A DNA stretch of 64,000 nucleotides from Bacteroidales bacterium. Lineage in GTDB: Bacteria; Bacteroidota; Bacteroidia; Bacteroidales; UBA932. The stretch is taken from the NCBI GenBank assembly GCA_029007435.1, contig JAQXHU010000037.1, positions 1 through 64,000 on the forward strand, read 5' to 3'. Positions within the stretch are counted from its first letter, which is position 1. The number at the start of each line of letters is the position of its first letter. The notes under the pieces were generated by a model, which was given only the letters and a program-made list of their open reading frames with translations, ran no database searches and had not been told where the DNA came from. Below are positions 19,382-29,898 of the stretch, in pieces. The position numbers were made by a program, and so were the translations under genes.

Positions 19382-20568
19382 GACTGCGGTTCACATCAAT
19401 CTGTCTGGCAGCATTGATGCTCGCTCTTGCTGCGCCTTATTCCGGGAAAGCCCAGAATACCCGGGCGCAAGAGGAGAAAAAGGCTCGTCTTGAGAAGGAG
19501 ATTGCGTTGATTGACAAACAGTTGAAAGAAAATGCAACCAAGAGCAGCAACGCTATGGGAACATTGACTCTGCTTCGCAGCAAAATTGCCGGAAGAAAGG
19601 AGCTTGTGGCCGAGAGCGACAGGGAAATATCGGCGATATCCCGTGAGATAAATGCCAGGCAGAAAGAAATTGACCGCATCCAGAACAGGCTGGACACATT
19701 GTCAGCCTATTATTCGAAGCTCATCACAAGCGCATACAAGAACCGGGACACGAAAATATGGTATATGTATATCCTTGCGAGCGAGAACATCGGTCAGGCA
19801 TTCCGCCGTATGGCTTACATCCGGAATCTGTCTTCCAACCTCAACGCCCAGGGAGAGAAGATAAAAGAGACCCGTTCGGAACTCCAGAGAGAGACCGACT
19901 CATTGGCGGTAATCCGTTCCAGGGCACAGTCGCTCAGAAACCGCAGGGCGGCTGAGGTCTCCGCCTTGCAGTCCGAGGAGGCCGAGTGCGCCAAACTTGT
20001 CAGCCAGCTTCAGAGGAACAGGACAAAATACCAGAAAGAGCTTGCCTACAAGAAGAGGCAGGTTGACGCATTGAACCGTGAGATCGAGAGAATCATAGCA
20101 GCCGCCGTGAGTGGCAAGTCCGGCTCTTCCACCAAGGACAAGACAGTGGTTGACACCAAGTTGGACGCTGAGTTCGCACGCAACAAAGGCAAACTGCCGT
20201 GGCCAGCTTCCGGTCCTGTCGTGGACCATTTCGGGCAGCATTACCACCCTGTGTTCAAATCACTCAAACTGCCTTTCAACAACGGAGTGAATATCGCCCT
20301 TGAGAAAGGGAGTTCAGTCAAAGCGATCTTCAACGGCACTGTCAAACAGATAGTCGTGATGCCCGGTTACAACAAATGCGTACTCGTGCAGCACGGAAAC
20401 TATTTCTCATTCTACTGCAAACTCGGCTCCGTCACCGTCAAGGCAGGAGACAAGATAAAGACCGGGGACATCATCGGGACCGTGGACACTATCGACAATA
20501 TGACCCAGCTGCATTTCCAGATATGGCAGGGGACAAAGCCACAGAACCCGGAGCTGTGGCTGAAATAG
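19378..20568 (+). CDS. EnvC-like murein hydrolase activator, M23/LytM domain
   Basis: ATGA overlap with TPR gene; signal peptide, long coiled coil, C-terminal LPWPASGPVVDHFGQHYHPVFKSLKL...VLVQHGNYFSFYCKL...GTVDTIDNMTQLHFQIWQGTKPQNPELWLK. Confidence 0.9.
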   Translation: MRLRFTSICLAALMLALAAPYSGKAQNTRAQEEKKARLEKEIALIDKQLKENATKSSNAMGTLTLLRSKIAGRKELVAESDREISAISREINARQKEIDRIQNRLDTLSAYYSKLITSAYKNRDTKIWYMYILASENIGQAFRRMAYIRNLSSNLNAQGEKIKETRSELQRETDSLAVIRSRAQSLRNRRAAEVSALQSEEAECAKLVSQLQRNRTKYQKELAYKKRQVDALNREIERIIAAAVSGKSGSSTKDKTVVDTKLDAEFARNKGKLPWPASGPVVDHFGQHYHPVFKSLKLPFNNGVNIALEKGSSVKAIFNGTVKQIVVMPGYNKCVLVQHGNYFSFYCKLGSVTVKAGDKIKTGDIIGTVDTIDNMTQLHFQIWQGTKPQNPELWLK

Positions 20569-20581
20569 ATGAGGCCATTGT

Positions 20582-22162
20582 TCAGCGAATGAACTTGTCG
20601 AGAAATCTGTAGCTCGCAGCCTCGGAGAGTATTTCGGGAGTTATCTTTCCTGTCTGCCCGTATGTGCCGGATGAGTATCCTATATCAGCTATTGTCCTTG
20701 ATATCTTGAGAATACGGGAAAATGCCCTGGCTGAAAGGCCCAATGTATTTGACAGTTTTTCCATAAAATCACGACAACGTGAATCCAGGTGGCAGTATTC
20801 CTCTATCATCTCCTGATTCATTTCCGCATTGACAAAGATACCTGTACCGGCGAACCTTTGTTTCTGCACCTCCCTTGCCGCAATCACTCTGGATGCGACT
20901 TCCGCACTTGACTCCTCTTTTCTTCTATGTACCAGCTCCCCGGGCGTTATCTGATTCATATACAGCTGAATATCTATCCTGTCCATTATCGGCCCGGACA
21001 GTTTGGCCAGATACGACTGTCTCTGCGCCGGGGAGCAGATGCACCTGTTCCCCACCCCGTAATACCCGCACGGGCACGGATTGGCGGCCGCCACCAGCAT
21101 AAACGAGGCCGGAAATTCCACTTTGGACCGCAGTCTGGAAATCACCACCTTTCTGTCCTCGATCGGCCCCCTGAGGGCTTCCGTTATGCTTTTGGGCATC
21201 AATGCGAATTCGTCAAGGAAGAGCACTCCGTTTTCCGCCAGTGACACCTCCCCGGGAATAATGTTCTCACCGTTCCCGCCACCGATGACAGCGGCCATAG
21301 ACGCACTGTAATGAGGAGCCCTGAAAGGCCTCTGGCGTATCAGGCCTGCACCTTTTCCGCCAAGCCCGGCCACAGAATAAATCTTGCTCGTCAAAATAGC
21401 CTCTTCTTTCCGCATCGGCGGCATTATCCCGACCAGTGCCCGGGCCAGCGAGGTTTTACCGGATCCCGGAGGGCCAACCATTATGACATTGTGACCTCCA
21501 GCAGCCGCAATCTCCAGTCCCCTCTTGGCCTGTCCCTGGCCAACAATATCCGCAAAGTCCATATAATCAGGCTTTTGACAGGGTCTTTCCACATCTGGAG
21601 ATCCGCATCCTCCAATCAGTAAAGACTCCGGCTCAGCCCCGTCTTCCAGTATCTTCAGGACGTCGGAGAGAGTCCTTACTCCGTATATATTAACATCCGG
21701 AAGTTCAGACGCCTCCATAGCCGACTCAAAAGGCAGGATACAGCCGTCGTAACCGGCCTTGCCGGCGAATTCCGCAATGGAAATGGCACCGGGGACAGGT
21801 CTTACCGAGCCGTCAAGCCCGAGTTCTCCCATTATTATGAATCTGTCCAGACGGGGGACATTTCGCTGTTCTGAAGCCGCTATGATACCGACCGCGATAG
21901 GCAGGTCATAGCCGCTGCCGTTTTTTCTGACATCAGCCGGAGCGAGATTTATGACAATTTTTCTGCCCGGAATCCTGAATCCCAAAGCCTGCAGGGCAGT
22001 CATTATTCTCAGAAGACTCTCTTTCACAGCCACATCCGCAAGTCCCACCAGATGAATTCCTATGCCGTTGCTGATGTCCACCTCCACTGTCACAGGCTCG
22101 GCCTGGATTCCCGTGCATTTGGCACAATAAATGTTTATTAGCATACTTATGAGTTTTTTCAT
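20582..22162 (-). CDS. comM: YifB/ComM-family Mg-chelatase-like AAA+ ATPase
   Basis: GPPGSGKTSLARALVGIMPP, RPFRAPHYSASMAAVIGGG, GVLFLDEFALMPKSITEALRGPIED, NPCPCGYYG. Confidence 0.92.
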   Translation of the reverse strand: MKKLISMLINIYCAKCTGIQAEPVTVEVDISNGIGIHLVGLADVAVKESLLRIMTALQALGFRIPGRKIVINLAPADVRKNGSGYDLPIAVGIIAASEQRNVPRLDRFIIMGELGLDGSVRPVPGAISIAEFAGKAGYDGCILPFESAMEASELPDVNIYGVRTLSDVLKILEDGAEPESLLIGGCGSPDVERPCQKPDYMDFADIVGQGQAKRGLEIAAAGGHNVIMVGPPGSGKTSLARALVGIMPPMRKEEAILTSKIYSVAGLGGKGAGLIRQRPFRAPHYSASMAAVIGGGNGENIIPGEVSLAENGVLFLDEFALMPKSITEALRGPIEDRKVVISRLRSKVEFPASFMLVAAANPCPCGYYGVGNRCICSPAQRQSYLAKLSGPIMDRIDIQLYMNQITPGELVHRRKEESSAEVASRVIAAREVQKQRFAGTGIFVNAEMNQEMIEEYCHLDSRCRDFMEKLSNTLGLSARAFSRILKISRTIADIGYSSGTYGQTGKITPEILSEAASYRFLDKFIR

Positions 22163-22274
22163 AAATTTATGCCTTATATGCCCGCAGAGACTTAAAATTC
22201 ATAAAAAAGTCATTTAAAAAACATATAAATGTGGCATAAGTGCAATATATGTGGAGAAAGTAAAATAGGTTTAT

Positions 22275-23021
22275 ATGGCTGCCAATATTTTCACGTCCAT
22301 AGGTAAATACTGCATTTTCCTGAGGCAGGTTTTCCGCAAGCCCGAAAGCAGAAAAATGATAAGGAAACAGTTCATCATAGAGGCTGACAGACTGATTATA
22401 TCATCCATATTGATTGTAGGCATCATTTCCCTGTTTATGGGAGGTGTCCTTGTCATCCAGACTGCATCCAATATGTCAAATCCGATACTTGACAAGATGC
22501 TTATCGGCTATATGGTCAGGGAGAGTATGATCCTGGAATTCAGTTCCACAATGGTGTCCCTGATTCTCGCCGGGAAAATGGGTTCAAGCATCGCTTCGGA
22601 GATCGGAAGTATGAGGATAACACAGCAGCTGGACGCAATTGATATGATGGGTATCAACAGTGCGTCATTCGTGGCCAGGCCGAAGATTCTTGCCGCGACT
22701 GTGACGAGCCCGCTGCTCTGCCTGTTCAGTTTTGTGCTCGGCCTTGTGGGAGGAGGACTCACCACCTGGGCCACCGGAATCATTCCGATGGCAAAATATA
22801 TGACAGGTATAAGATACGCATTCACAGGCTTTTACATTGTATATAGCTGCATCAAGACATCAGTGTTCTGCTTCATCATTTCCACGGTGTCTGCCTATCA
22901 CGGATACTATGCAAAAGACGGTTCTCTCGGAGTAGGAAAATCCAGCACGAAAGCTATAGTCGCATCCAGCATACTCATACTGATGTCCGACCTGATAATG
23001 ACACAGCTTATGCTTTACTGA
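22275..23021 (+). CDS. mlaE: MlaE-family lipid ABC transporter permease
   Basis: REFVRESMILEFSSTMVSLILAGKMGSSIASEIGSMRITQQLDAIDMMGINSASFVARPKI-like permease motifs. Confidence 0.88.
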   Translation: MAANIFTSIGKYCIFLRQVFRKPESRKMIRKQFIIEADRLIISSILIVGIISLFMGGVLVIQTASNMSNPILDKMLIGYMVRESMILEFSSTMVSLILAGKMGSSIASEIGSMRITQQLDAIDMMGINSASFVARPKILAATVTSPLLCLFSFVLGLVGGGLTTWATGIIPMAKYMTGIRYAFTGFYIVYSCIKTSVFCFIISTVSAYHGYYAKDGSLGVGKSSTKAIVASSILILMSDLIMTQLMLY

Positions 23022-23082
23022 CAGGCATTTCCGGCATCACAGTATCGCAGCCTAATTCAATGTTATTTATTTAAAGAGGTTT

Positions 23083-23835
23083 ATGATTCAGGTAAAAGAC
23101 ATACGGAAAAGTTTCGGGGACAAGACAGTCCTGAAAGACATCAATATCAATTTCGAACCGGGGAAATGCAATATGCTCATCGGAGCGAGCGGCTCCGGAA
23201 AGACGGTTCTGATGAACATCGTGTCCGGCCTTGTCGCACCGGATTCCGGAAAAGTGCTTTATGATGACAAGGACCTTACGAAGATGGGCAAGGAGGAGAA
23301 AAAATTGATCCACCAGAAGATAGGAATGCTGTTCCAGGGCAGTGCATTGTTTGACTTCCGGACTGTTCTCGGCAATGTGATGTTTCCTATGGACTTTCTG
23401 ACAGACTGGAGTCTTGCGGAGAAAAAGGAAAGGGCCAGGTATCTTCTTGACAAGGTGAATGTCAAGGACGCTGAAGACAAATATCCCGACGAACTGTCAG
23501 GAGGAATGCAGAAAAGGGTCGGAATAGCCCGTGCAATCGCCCTGAATCCGGAATATCTGTTCTGCGACGAGCCCAACTCGGGTCTTGATCCTGAAACTTC
23601 GATTGTGATAGACAGGCTCATAAGTTCAATAACGAAAGAGTTCAGCATCACGACAATACTGAACACTCACGATATGAATTCCATAATGGAGATAGGAGAC
23701 AACATCGGATTCCTTTACCAGGGTGAAATCATCTGGCAGGGCGACCGCAACTCAATAATGTCCACGGACTGTCCCCAGCTCGTGGAATTTCTCTGCTCAA
23801 ACACTCTCGCGAGGAATATCCTGCGCAAAGGTTAA
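23083..23835 (+). CDS. mlaF: MlaF-family ABC transporter ATP-binding protein
   Basis: IGASGSGKTVLMNIVSGL; DELSGGMQKRVGIARAIALNPEYLFCDEPNSGLDPETS. Confidence 0.93.
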   Translation: MIQVKDIRKSFGDKTVLKDININFEPGKCNMLIGASGSGKTVLMNIVSGLVAPDSGKVLYDDKDLTKMGKEEKKLIHQKIGMLFQGSALFDFRTVLGNVMFPMDFLTDWSLAEKKERARYLLDKVNVKDAEDKYPDELSGGMQKRVGIARAIALNPEYLFCDEPNSGLDPETSIVIDRLISSITKEFSITTILNTHDMNSIMEIGDNIGFLYQGEIIWQGDRNSIMSTDCPQLVEFLCSNTLARNILRKG

Positions 23836-24866
23836 ACCTCGACGCAGGAAGAGAATTCTTTCAGGAAACGCATATCGTTCTCGAAATAGTGGCGTAGGTC
23901 ATTGACCTGCCATTTGAGCATTGCGATACGCTCTATTCCCATTCCGAAAGCGAAGCCTGAATACTTTCTGCTGTCGATTCCTGAAGCCTCAAGGACATTC
24001 GGATCAACCATCCCGCATCCGAGAATCTCAAGCCAGCCGGTTCCCTTGCATATATTGCAGCCTTTTCCGTGACAGATGTTGCAGCTGACGTCAACTTCAG
24101 CCGACGGCTCGGTGAACGGGAAGTATGACGGTCTCATACGAATCTGTGTATCAGGGCCGAACATCTCGCGGGCAAACAGAAGAATAGCCTGTTTGAGGTC
24201 AGCGAATGTGACATTCTCGTCAATATAGAGGCCCTCCACCTGATGGAAAATGCAGTGCGCCCTGGCCGAAATGGCCTCATTTCTGAACACACGGCCCGGG
24301 CAGATGACCCTGATAGGAAGTTTCATTTTCTCCATAGCCCTTACCTGCACACTTGAAGTGTGCGTGCGGAGAAGCAGCGGATTAGGATGCCCTGCTGACA
24401 CGAAGAAAGTGTCCTGCATATCTCTCGCAGGATGATTCGGAGGGAAATTGAGAGCCTCGAAAACGTGATAGTCATCCTCAATCTCCGGGCCCTCGGCCAC
24501 ATCGTAGCCAAACTTGCGGAAAATATTGACTATCTGCTGCCTGGCTATCGACACAGGATGTCTCGACCCCAATTCCATAATGTCTCCGGGCATAGTCGCA
24601 TCGAACGAATCGGCCGAAGCGGCTCCGGAAGATACCATATTGGCCTTCATTTCCTCGATTTTAGCTGCGGCTTCCTTCTTTAGCACATTGAGTTTCTGTC
24701 CGAACTCCTTCTTCAGCTCAGGCGCCACAGTACGGAACTCCTCGAAAAGCCTGGTTATCTCGCCTTTCTTACCGAGAAGACGCACTCTCGCATCTTCTAT
24801 ATCTTTATCTGTCTTGCATTTAAGGTCTTTGACCTCGGCAAGCAACCGCTCAATTTCCTCTTTCAT
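23832..24866 (-). CDS. pheS: Phenylalanyl-tRNA synthetase alpha subunit
   Basis: PGDIMELGSRHPVSIARQQIVNIFRKFGYDVAEGPEIEDDYHVFEALNFPPNHPARDMQDTFF; FAFGMGIERIAMLKW. Confidence 0.97.
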   Translation of the reverse strand: MKEEIERLLAEVKDLKCKTDKDIEDARVRLLGKKGEITRLFEEFRTVAPELKKEFGQKLNVLKKEAAAKIEEMKANMVSSGAASADSFDATMPGDIMELGSRHPVSIARQQIVNIFRKFGYDVAEGPEIEDDYHVFEALNFPPNHPARDMQDTFFVSAGHPNPLLLRTHTSSVQVRAMEKMKLPIRVICPGRVFRNEAISARAHCIFHQVEGLYIDENVTFADLKQAILLFAREMFGPDTQIRMRPSYFPFTEPSAEVDVSCNICHGKGCNICKGTGWLEILGCGMVDPNVLEASGIDSRKYSGFAFGMGIERIAMLKWQVNDLRHYFENDMRFLKEFSSCVEV

Positions 24867-24926
24867 CTATATTAATTTTTATTTTGCAGTCTGCAAATTT
24901 AATATTTTCCTGCAACAATGACAATC

Positions 24927-25370
24927 TCACTTGCCGGAAGTGTGTCCGCTGGCCTTCTCAATCTTGGCCTTGCGCTTTTCACGTGCCTTCTGGCTCTTGG
25001 CCGCTCCGCTTTTCAGATAGGCCGCCCACTGCTCATCAGTGAAAATCCTCCTGTAAGTCTTGTCAATCTGTTCCATCCACTTGTCGCGGACATTATTGTA
25101 CATATCGTAATTGTCAACTCTGGAACGCTGGAGCTTCTCTGATTCCTCTTTCCAGGCGGCATAGTCGTGCTGGAGAGTGGAATCCACATAAAACACCTGA
25201 CCCGGGTCGAGCTTGAGAAGTTCGGCCAGCCTGTCCGCCTCTTTGGCAGCCATTTCTTCCGTTGTCGGAATCTTCTGTTCATCCTGTTCCTGGGCAGCCG
25301 CATTGGCCTGCGACATAAACAAAATCGACAATACTGTCAAAATCGTGGAATTGATAGCAAAAAATTTCAT
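24927..25370 (-). CDS. Secreted hypothetical protein, Spy-like helical
   Basis: Start MKFFAINSTILTVLSILFMSQANAAAQ at 25370; LLKLDPGQVFYVDSTLQHDYAAWKEE...RRIFTDEQWAAYLKSGA. Confidence 0.65.
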   Translation of the reverse strand: MKFFAINSTILTVLSILFMSQANAAAQEQDEQKIPTTEEMAAKEADRLAELLKLDPGQVFYVDSTLQHDYAAWKEESEKLQRSRVDNYDMYNNVRDKWMEQIDKTYRRIFTDEQWAAYLKSGAAKSQKAREKRKAKIEKASGHTSGK

Positions 25371-25423
25371 AGATTTGTAAATCTTAATTGACAAATTTAA
25401 ACAAATTAAAACAGAACTGCAAA

Positions 25424-27217
25424 ATGAAAATCAGAACATTACTGTTCTCCGCCTTCGCAGCGGGAATGATACTGCACGGCACAGGCTCGGACGCCTGCAC
25501 CAACATTCTGGTCACCAAGGGAGCGAGCGTTGACGGATCCTGTATGGTGTCTTATGCGGCAGATTCACACTGGCTGTACGGCGAACTCTACTTCAAGCCG
25601 TCAGCTTCCTGGAAAGACGGGGCAAGGCTGGCAGTGCACGACTGGGACTCCGGCAAATATCTCGGTGAAATTGACCAGGTTCCACACACCTACAAGACGG
25701 TCGGCAATATGAACGAGCATCAGCTGATTATTGCGGAGACGACTTTCGGAGGACGCCACGGCCTTGATGACCCTGATGCAGTAATGGATTATGGTTCATT
25801 GATATACATCACTCTCCAGCGCGCCCGCACAGCCCGTGAGGCTATCAGCATAATGGACGCCCTGACTCAGAAATACGGGTATTATTCCGAAGGCGAATCC
25901 TTCTCAATCGCCGACAAAGATGAGGTCTGGATAATGGAGATGGTGGGCAAAGGCGGAGAAAAAGCAGGAGGAGAAAAAGGCTCTGTCTGGGTGGCAGTAA
26001 GAGTGCCTGACGGATATATCAGCAGCCACGCCAACCAGTCGAGAATCACCCGTTTCCCATTGAACGACCCTGATAATTGCCTCTATTCCAAGGATGTCAT
26101 CACTTTCGCAAGGAACCGTGGCTGGTTCAGCGGAAATGACAGCGAATTCAGTTTCAGAGATGCCTACTGCCCTCTGGATTTCAGCGGACTGAGAGGATGC
26201 GAGGCCAGAGTCTGGAGCGCATTCAACATTCTCGGAGGAGGCAAGTTCGCCTGGACCGACTGCTCCGGAAAGGAGATTGTGAAGAATTCCTACGACTATG
26301 TGGACTATGCAATGGGACACAACCCGGAGAACAATATGCCGCTTTTCATAAAACCAGCCAAGAAGGTGTCTGTCAAGGATATAGCCGACGTTATGAGAGA
26401 CCATTACGAGGGAACCCCTATGGATATGACACAGGATATCGGAGCCGGAGGAAACGCGCTGCCTTACAGGTGGAGGCCTATGGGATTCGAGTACAACGGT
26501 GAGAAATACACCAACGAAAGGGCAATCGCCACCCAGCAGACCGGATTCTGGTTTGTCGGACAGTCAAGAGGAAGTCTTCCGGATGTAATAGGAGGCATTA
26601 TCTGGTTCGGCACGGACGATGCCGCGACATCTTATGTGACACCTGTTTATACCAATACTGAAGAAGTACCGGAGTGTTTCAGGCAGGGCAATGGCGATCT
26701 GCTGCACTACACCTCCACTTCATCGTTCTGGATCAACAACCGCATCTCCAATGCCTGCTACAAGATGTACAACTATATGGCTCCTTATGTAAGGGAGAGA
26801 ATTGACAGTTTCGAGACAGACCAGATGAAGAGTGTCCAGGATACTGATCTCAAGGCTCTTGAGCTTTACAGGGCGGCAGAGAAAAAAGCTGTCAAGAAAA
26901 ACACAAAGAAGAATCCTTCATACGATCCAAACGTTGACACCGGAGACGCTTTCGCTTCTGTAAAGAGCTATCTCACAAAGTATTCCGTCAGCACAGCACA
27001 GGACATTTTCTCCCAGTGGCAGAATCTTGAGGAGACTTTGCTCGTGAAGTTCATTGACGGAAATATAAAAGCGCAGAATCCTGATGGCTCATTCAAGCAC
27101 ACCAAAGATTCTGCGCACGTTCCTGACGGCCTGACCCAGCCAGGATATACCGATTACTGGAAGAAAGCCGTAGCTGAATCACACGGAGAAACCGTCAAAG
27201 TACACGTTCTGCACTGA
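25424..27217 (+). CDS. C69-family dipeptidase
   Basis: Signal peptide then [29 protein letters not shown] (catalytic Cys near mature N-terminus); [21 protein letters not shown]. Confidence 0.9.
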   Translation: MKIRTLLFSAFAAGMILHGTGSDACTNILVTKGASVDGSCMVSYAADSHWLYGELYFKPSASWKDGARLAVHDWDSGKYLGEIDQVPHTYKTVGNMNEHQLIIAETTFGGRHGLDDPDAVMDYGSLIYITLQRARTAREAISIMDALTQKYGYYSEGESFSIADKDEVWIMEMVGKGGEKAGGEKGSVWVAVRVPDGYISSHANQSRITRFPLNDPDNCLYSKDVITFARNRGWFSGNDSEFSFRDAYCPLDFSGLRGCEARVWSAFNILGGGKFAWTDCSGKEIVKNSYDYVDYAMGHNPENNMPLFIKPAKKVSVKDIADVMRDHYEGTPMDMTQDIGAGGNALPYRWRPMGFEYNGEKYTNERAIATQQTGFWFVGQSRGSLPDVIGGIIWFGTDDAATSYVTPVYTNTEEVPECFRQGNGDLLHYTSTSSFWINNRISNACYKMYNYMAPYVRERIDSFETDQMKSVQDTDLKALELYRAAEKKAVKKNTKKNPSYDPNVDTGDAFASVKSYLTKYSVSTAQDIFSQWQNLEETLLVKFIDGNIKAQNPDGSFKHTKDSAHVPDGLTQPGYTDYWKKAVAESHGETVKVHVLH

Positions 27218-29429
27218 CCGTGGAGGGACGGTTCCTGAGAACAATCTCACCTCCTGAGACATCAGCCTCAACCGCAGAGTCTTTCCGGACCGTCCCGTCA
27301 AGTACAGCTTTGGCGAGCTGATTTACAAGTTCCCTCTGCATAACTCTTTTCACTGGCCTGGCTCCAAAAGCCGGGTCATATCCTTTTTCAACCATAAAGT
27401 CCTCGAACTCAGGGGTGAACGATATCTCCACATTATCCTCGGCGAGCTTTGCACGGAGGGCGTCCATCTGTATATGGAGAATATCACGGATATCCGCCTT
27501 GGTCAGAGGATCGAACATTATTATCTCGTCTATCCTGTTCAGAAATTCCGGACGTATGGTCTGCTTCAGTACCTCAAGTATTTTCCTCCGGCATTCATCA
27601 AGCATCTGATGCCTGGTGGCTATGGCAGCCGCATCATCGACCGGGGACATTCCACTGGCCCCGACATCCGGAAGTTTCTCCATATAACTCTGGATAATGT
27701 CCGAACCGACATTGGATGTCATTATGATGATAGTGTTCTTGAAATCCACTGTACGTCCCTTGTTGTCAGTCAGACGGCCGTCGTCAAGTACCTGAAGAAG
27801 AATGTTGAACACGTCAGGATGGGCTTTCTCTATCTCATCCAGCAGCACCACTGAATACGGTTTGCGCCGTACAGCCTCGGTAAGCTGGCCGCCCTCATCA
27901 TAGCCCACATATCCCGGAGGCGCGCCTATGAGACGGCTCACTGTATGACGCTCCTGATACTCGCTCATATCGATTCGGGTGATCATATTCTCGTCATTGA
28001 ACAGGAATTCCGCCAGCGCTTTGGCAAGTTCAGTCTTGCCCACTCCAGTAGTACCCATAAAGAGGAACGAGCCTATAGGACGTTTCTCGTTGGAGAGCCC
28101 GGCACGACTCCTGCGGACGGCATCAGCCACCGCCCTGATTGCCTCGTCCTGGCCAATCACCCTGCGGTGAAGTTCGTCCTCCATTCTCAAGAGTTTCTCC
28201 TTCTCGCTCTCAAGCATCTTGCTGACCGGTATGCCTGTCCACCTTGACACAACATCCGCTATATCCTCCGGAGTGACAGCCTCGGTGATAATTGGGTCTT
28301 TAATCTGTTCCTGCTTTTCGAGCAGAATGTCAATACGTTTCTGGGCTTCCGCCATTCGTCCGTAGCGGAGTTCCGCCACTTTGCCGTAATCGCCTGAACG
28401 TTCGGCAGCCTGGGCCTGGATTTTATAATCCTCTATCTCCTGCCTGGCGTTCTGTATGCCTGTCAGAATGGATTTTTCATCGTTCCATTTCTTCATCAAG
28501 ACCTCTTTCTCTGCATTGAGATCCTTGAGCTGGGACTCTATTTTTTCCAATTTGAGAGACACGCCCTCGCGTTTGATGGCCTCTTTCTCAATCTCAAGTT
28601 GCCTTATCTGGCTATTCAGTTCTGCGATAGGCTCAGGGACAGAGTTCATCTCAAGGCGCAACTTGGAAGCCGCCTCGTCCACAAGGTCAATGGCCTTGTC
28701 AGGCAAGAACCTGTTGGTGATGTACCTGTGCGAGAGATTCACGGCCGCTATCAGAGCGTCATCCTCGATACGCACCTTGTGGTGATTCTCGTATTTCTCC
28801 TTGAGCCCCCTGAGGATGGCTATGGACTCCGCCGGGGCCGGCTCGTCCACAGTGACCATCTGGAAACGCCTCTCAAGAGCCTTGTCGGCCTCGAAATATT
28901 TCTGGTATTCATCGAGTGTGGTGGAGCCTACAGTTCTCAGCTCACCTCTTGCGAGAGCGGGCTTGAGAATATTGGAGGCATCCATTGCTCCGGATGACTT
29001 GCCGGCGCCTACAAGTGTGTGGATTTCGTCTATGAAAAGGATGATTTTTCCTTGGCTGTCAACCACTTCCTTGACAACACCCTTAAGTCGTTCCTCAAAT
29101 TCTCCCTGATATTTGGCGCCGGCTATAAGGGCTCCCATATCAAGCGAATAGACAAGTTTGTCTTTGAGGTTCTCAGGAACGGCGCCATCGATAATCTTCT
29201 GCGCAAGGCCCTCCGCGATGGCGGTCTTGCCCACACCCGGCTCGCCTACGAGGATAGGATTGTTCTTTGTGCGTCTGCTCAATATCTGAAGTACTCTCCT
29301 TATCTCGTCGTCCCTGCCTATAACCGGGTCAAGTTTTCCATTGGCCGCCAGCTCATTAAGATTGACGGCGAATCTGCCCAGGAATTCGAATTTTCCTGCA
29401 TTCCCGTTGTTCTGTGTGTTGTTTTCCAT
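27195..29429 (-). CDS. clpB: ClpB-type AAA+ disaggregase lacking the N-terminal Clp_N domain
   Basis: Begins directly with [55 protein letters not shown]-domain coiled coil; D2 [19 protein letters not shown]; in-frame TGA at 29457..29459 upstream of the ATG. Confidence 0.92.
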   Translation of the reverse strand: MENNTQNNGNAGKFEFLGRFAVNLNELAANGKLDPVIGRDDEIRRVLQILSRRTKNNPILVGEPGVGKTAIAEGLAQKIIDGAVPENLKDKLVYSLDMGALIAGAKYQGEFEERLKGVVKEVVDSQGKIILFIDEIHTLVGAGKSSGAMDASNILKPALARGELRTVGSTTLDEYQKYFEADKALERRFQMVTVDEPAPAESIAILRGLKEKYENHHKVRIEDDALIAAVNLSHRYITNRFLPDKAIDLVDEAASKLRLEMNSVPEPIAELNSQIRQLEIEKEAIKREGVSLKLEKIESQLKDLNAEKEVLMKKWNDEKSILTGIQNARQEIEDYKIQAQAAERSGDYGKVAELRYGRMAEAQKRIDILLEKQEQIKDPIITEAVTPEDIADVVSRWTGIPVSKMLESEKEKLLRMEDELHRRVIGQDEAIRAVADAVRRSRAGLSNEKRPIGSFLFMGTTGVGKTELAKALAEFLFNDENMITRIDMSEYQERHTVSRLIGAPPGYVGYDEGGQLTEAVRRKPYSVVLLDEIEKAHPDVFNILLQVLDDGRLTDNKGRTVDFKNTIIIMTSNVGSDIIQSYMEKLPDVGASGMSPVDDAAAIATRHQMLDECRRKILEVLKQTIRPEFLNRIDEIIMFDPLTKADIRDILHIQMDALRAKLAEDNVEISFTPEFEDFMVEKGYDPAFGARPVKRVMQRELVNQLAKAVLDGTVRKDSAVEADVSGGEIVLRNRPSTVSAERVL

Positions 29430-29473
29430 ATAAATAACTCCTTTTTGTCTCCGGAGTCATTTATACGACTATG

Positions 29474-29501
29474 AGCCGTCAGCTCCGAAGAACAGACGGC
29501 T
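29474..29501 (-). promoter_or_regulatory. 5'-leader hairpin upstream of clpB
   Basis: AGCCGTC (29474..29480) / GACGGCT (29495..29501), 7-bp perfect stem, about 45 nt before the clpB start. Confidence 0.4.
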
Positions 29502-29531
29502 TAAGTCCAAATTATATTCCTATACGGGATC

Positions 29532-29548
29532 GCTGACAAATTGTCAGC
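29532..29548. promoter_or_regulatory. 17-bp perfect inverted repeat GCTGACAA-a-TTGTCAGC between secG and clpB
   Basis: 8-bp arms, 1-nt centre, read directly from sequence. Confidence 0.45.
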
Positions 29549-29556
29549 AACCGGGG

Positions 29557-29898
29557 TTATTCCTGCTCGCTTGCAGGGTTCTCCTGCTGTACTGGTGCTG
29601 AAGGGAAAGCTGGCTGCTCAGTGGCAGTGTTGCTTATCTGGTCGGTGATGTCCACCTGTGTTCCCTTGGAGCCCATAGTGAATGAGGAAATTATAGACAC
29701 TACAAGGATGAATGTGACAAGGCCCCAGGTGACTTTCTCAAGCATATTGGCGGTCTGTCTGACACCGAATGTCTGGTTTCCCGCAACAAAGTTGCTGGCC
29801 ATACTGTCGCCTTTGCCGTTCTGAAGCAGAACAACAATCGTCAGAAGAATGCTGGCGATGACAATGAGTACAACGAGAATAGAAAATATTGCGTTCAT
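29557..29898 (-). CDS. secG: Preprotein translocase subunit SecG
   Basis: MNAIFSILVVLIVIASILLTIVVLLQNGKGDSMASNF...NMLEKVTWGLVTFILVVSII. Confidence 0.93.
   Translation of the reverse strand: MNAIFSILVVLIVIASILLTIVVLLQNGKGDSMASNFVAGNQTFGVRQTANMLEKVTWGLVTFILVVSIISSFTMGSKGTQVDITDQISNTATEQPAFPSAPVQQENPASEQE

Noticed and set aside
22163-22274. Possible inverted repeats in the AT-rich comM/mlaE divergent spacer
   Set aside because: Only short imperfect matches, as expected by chance in AT-rich DNA.
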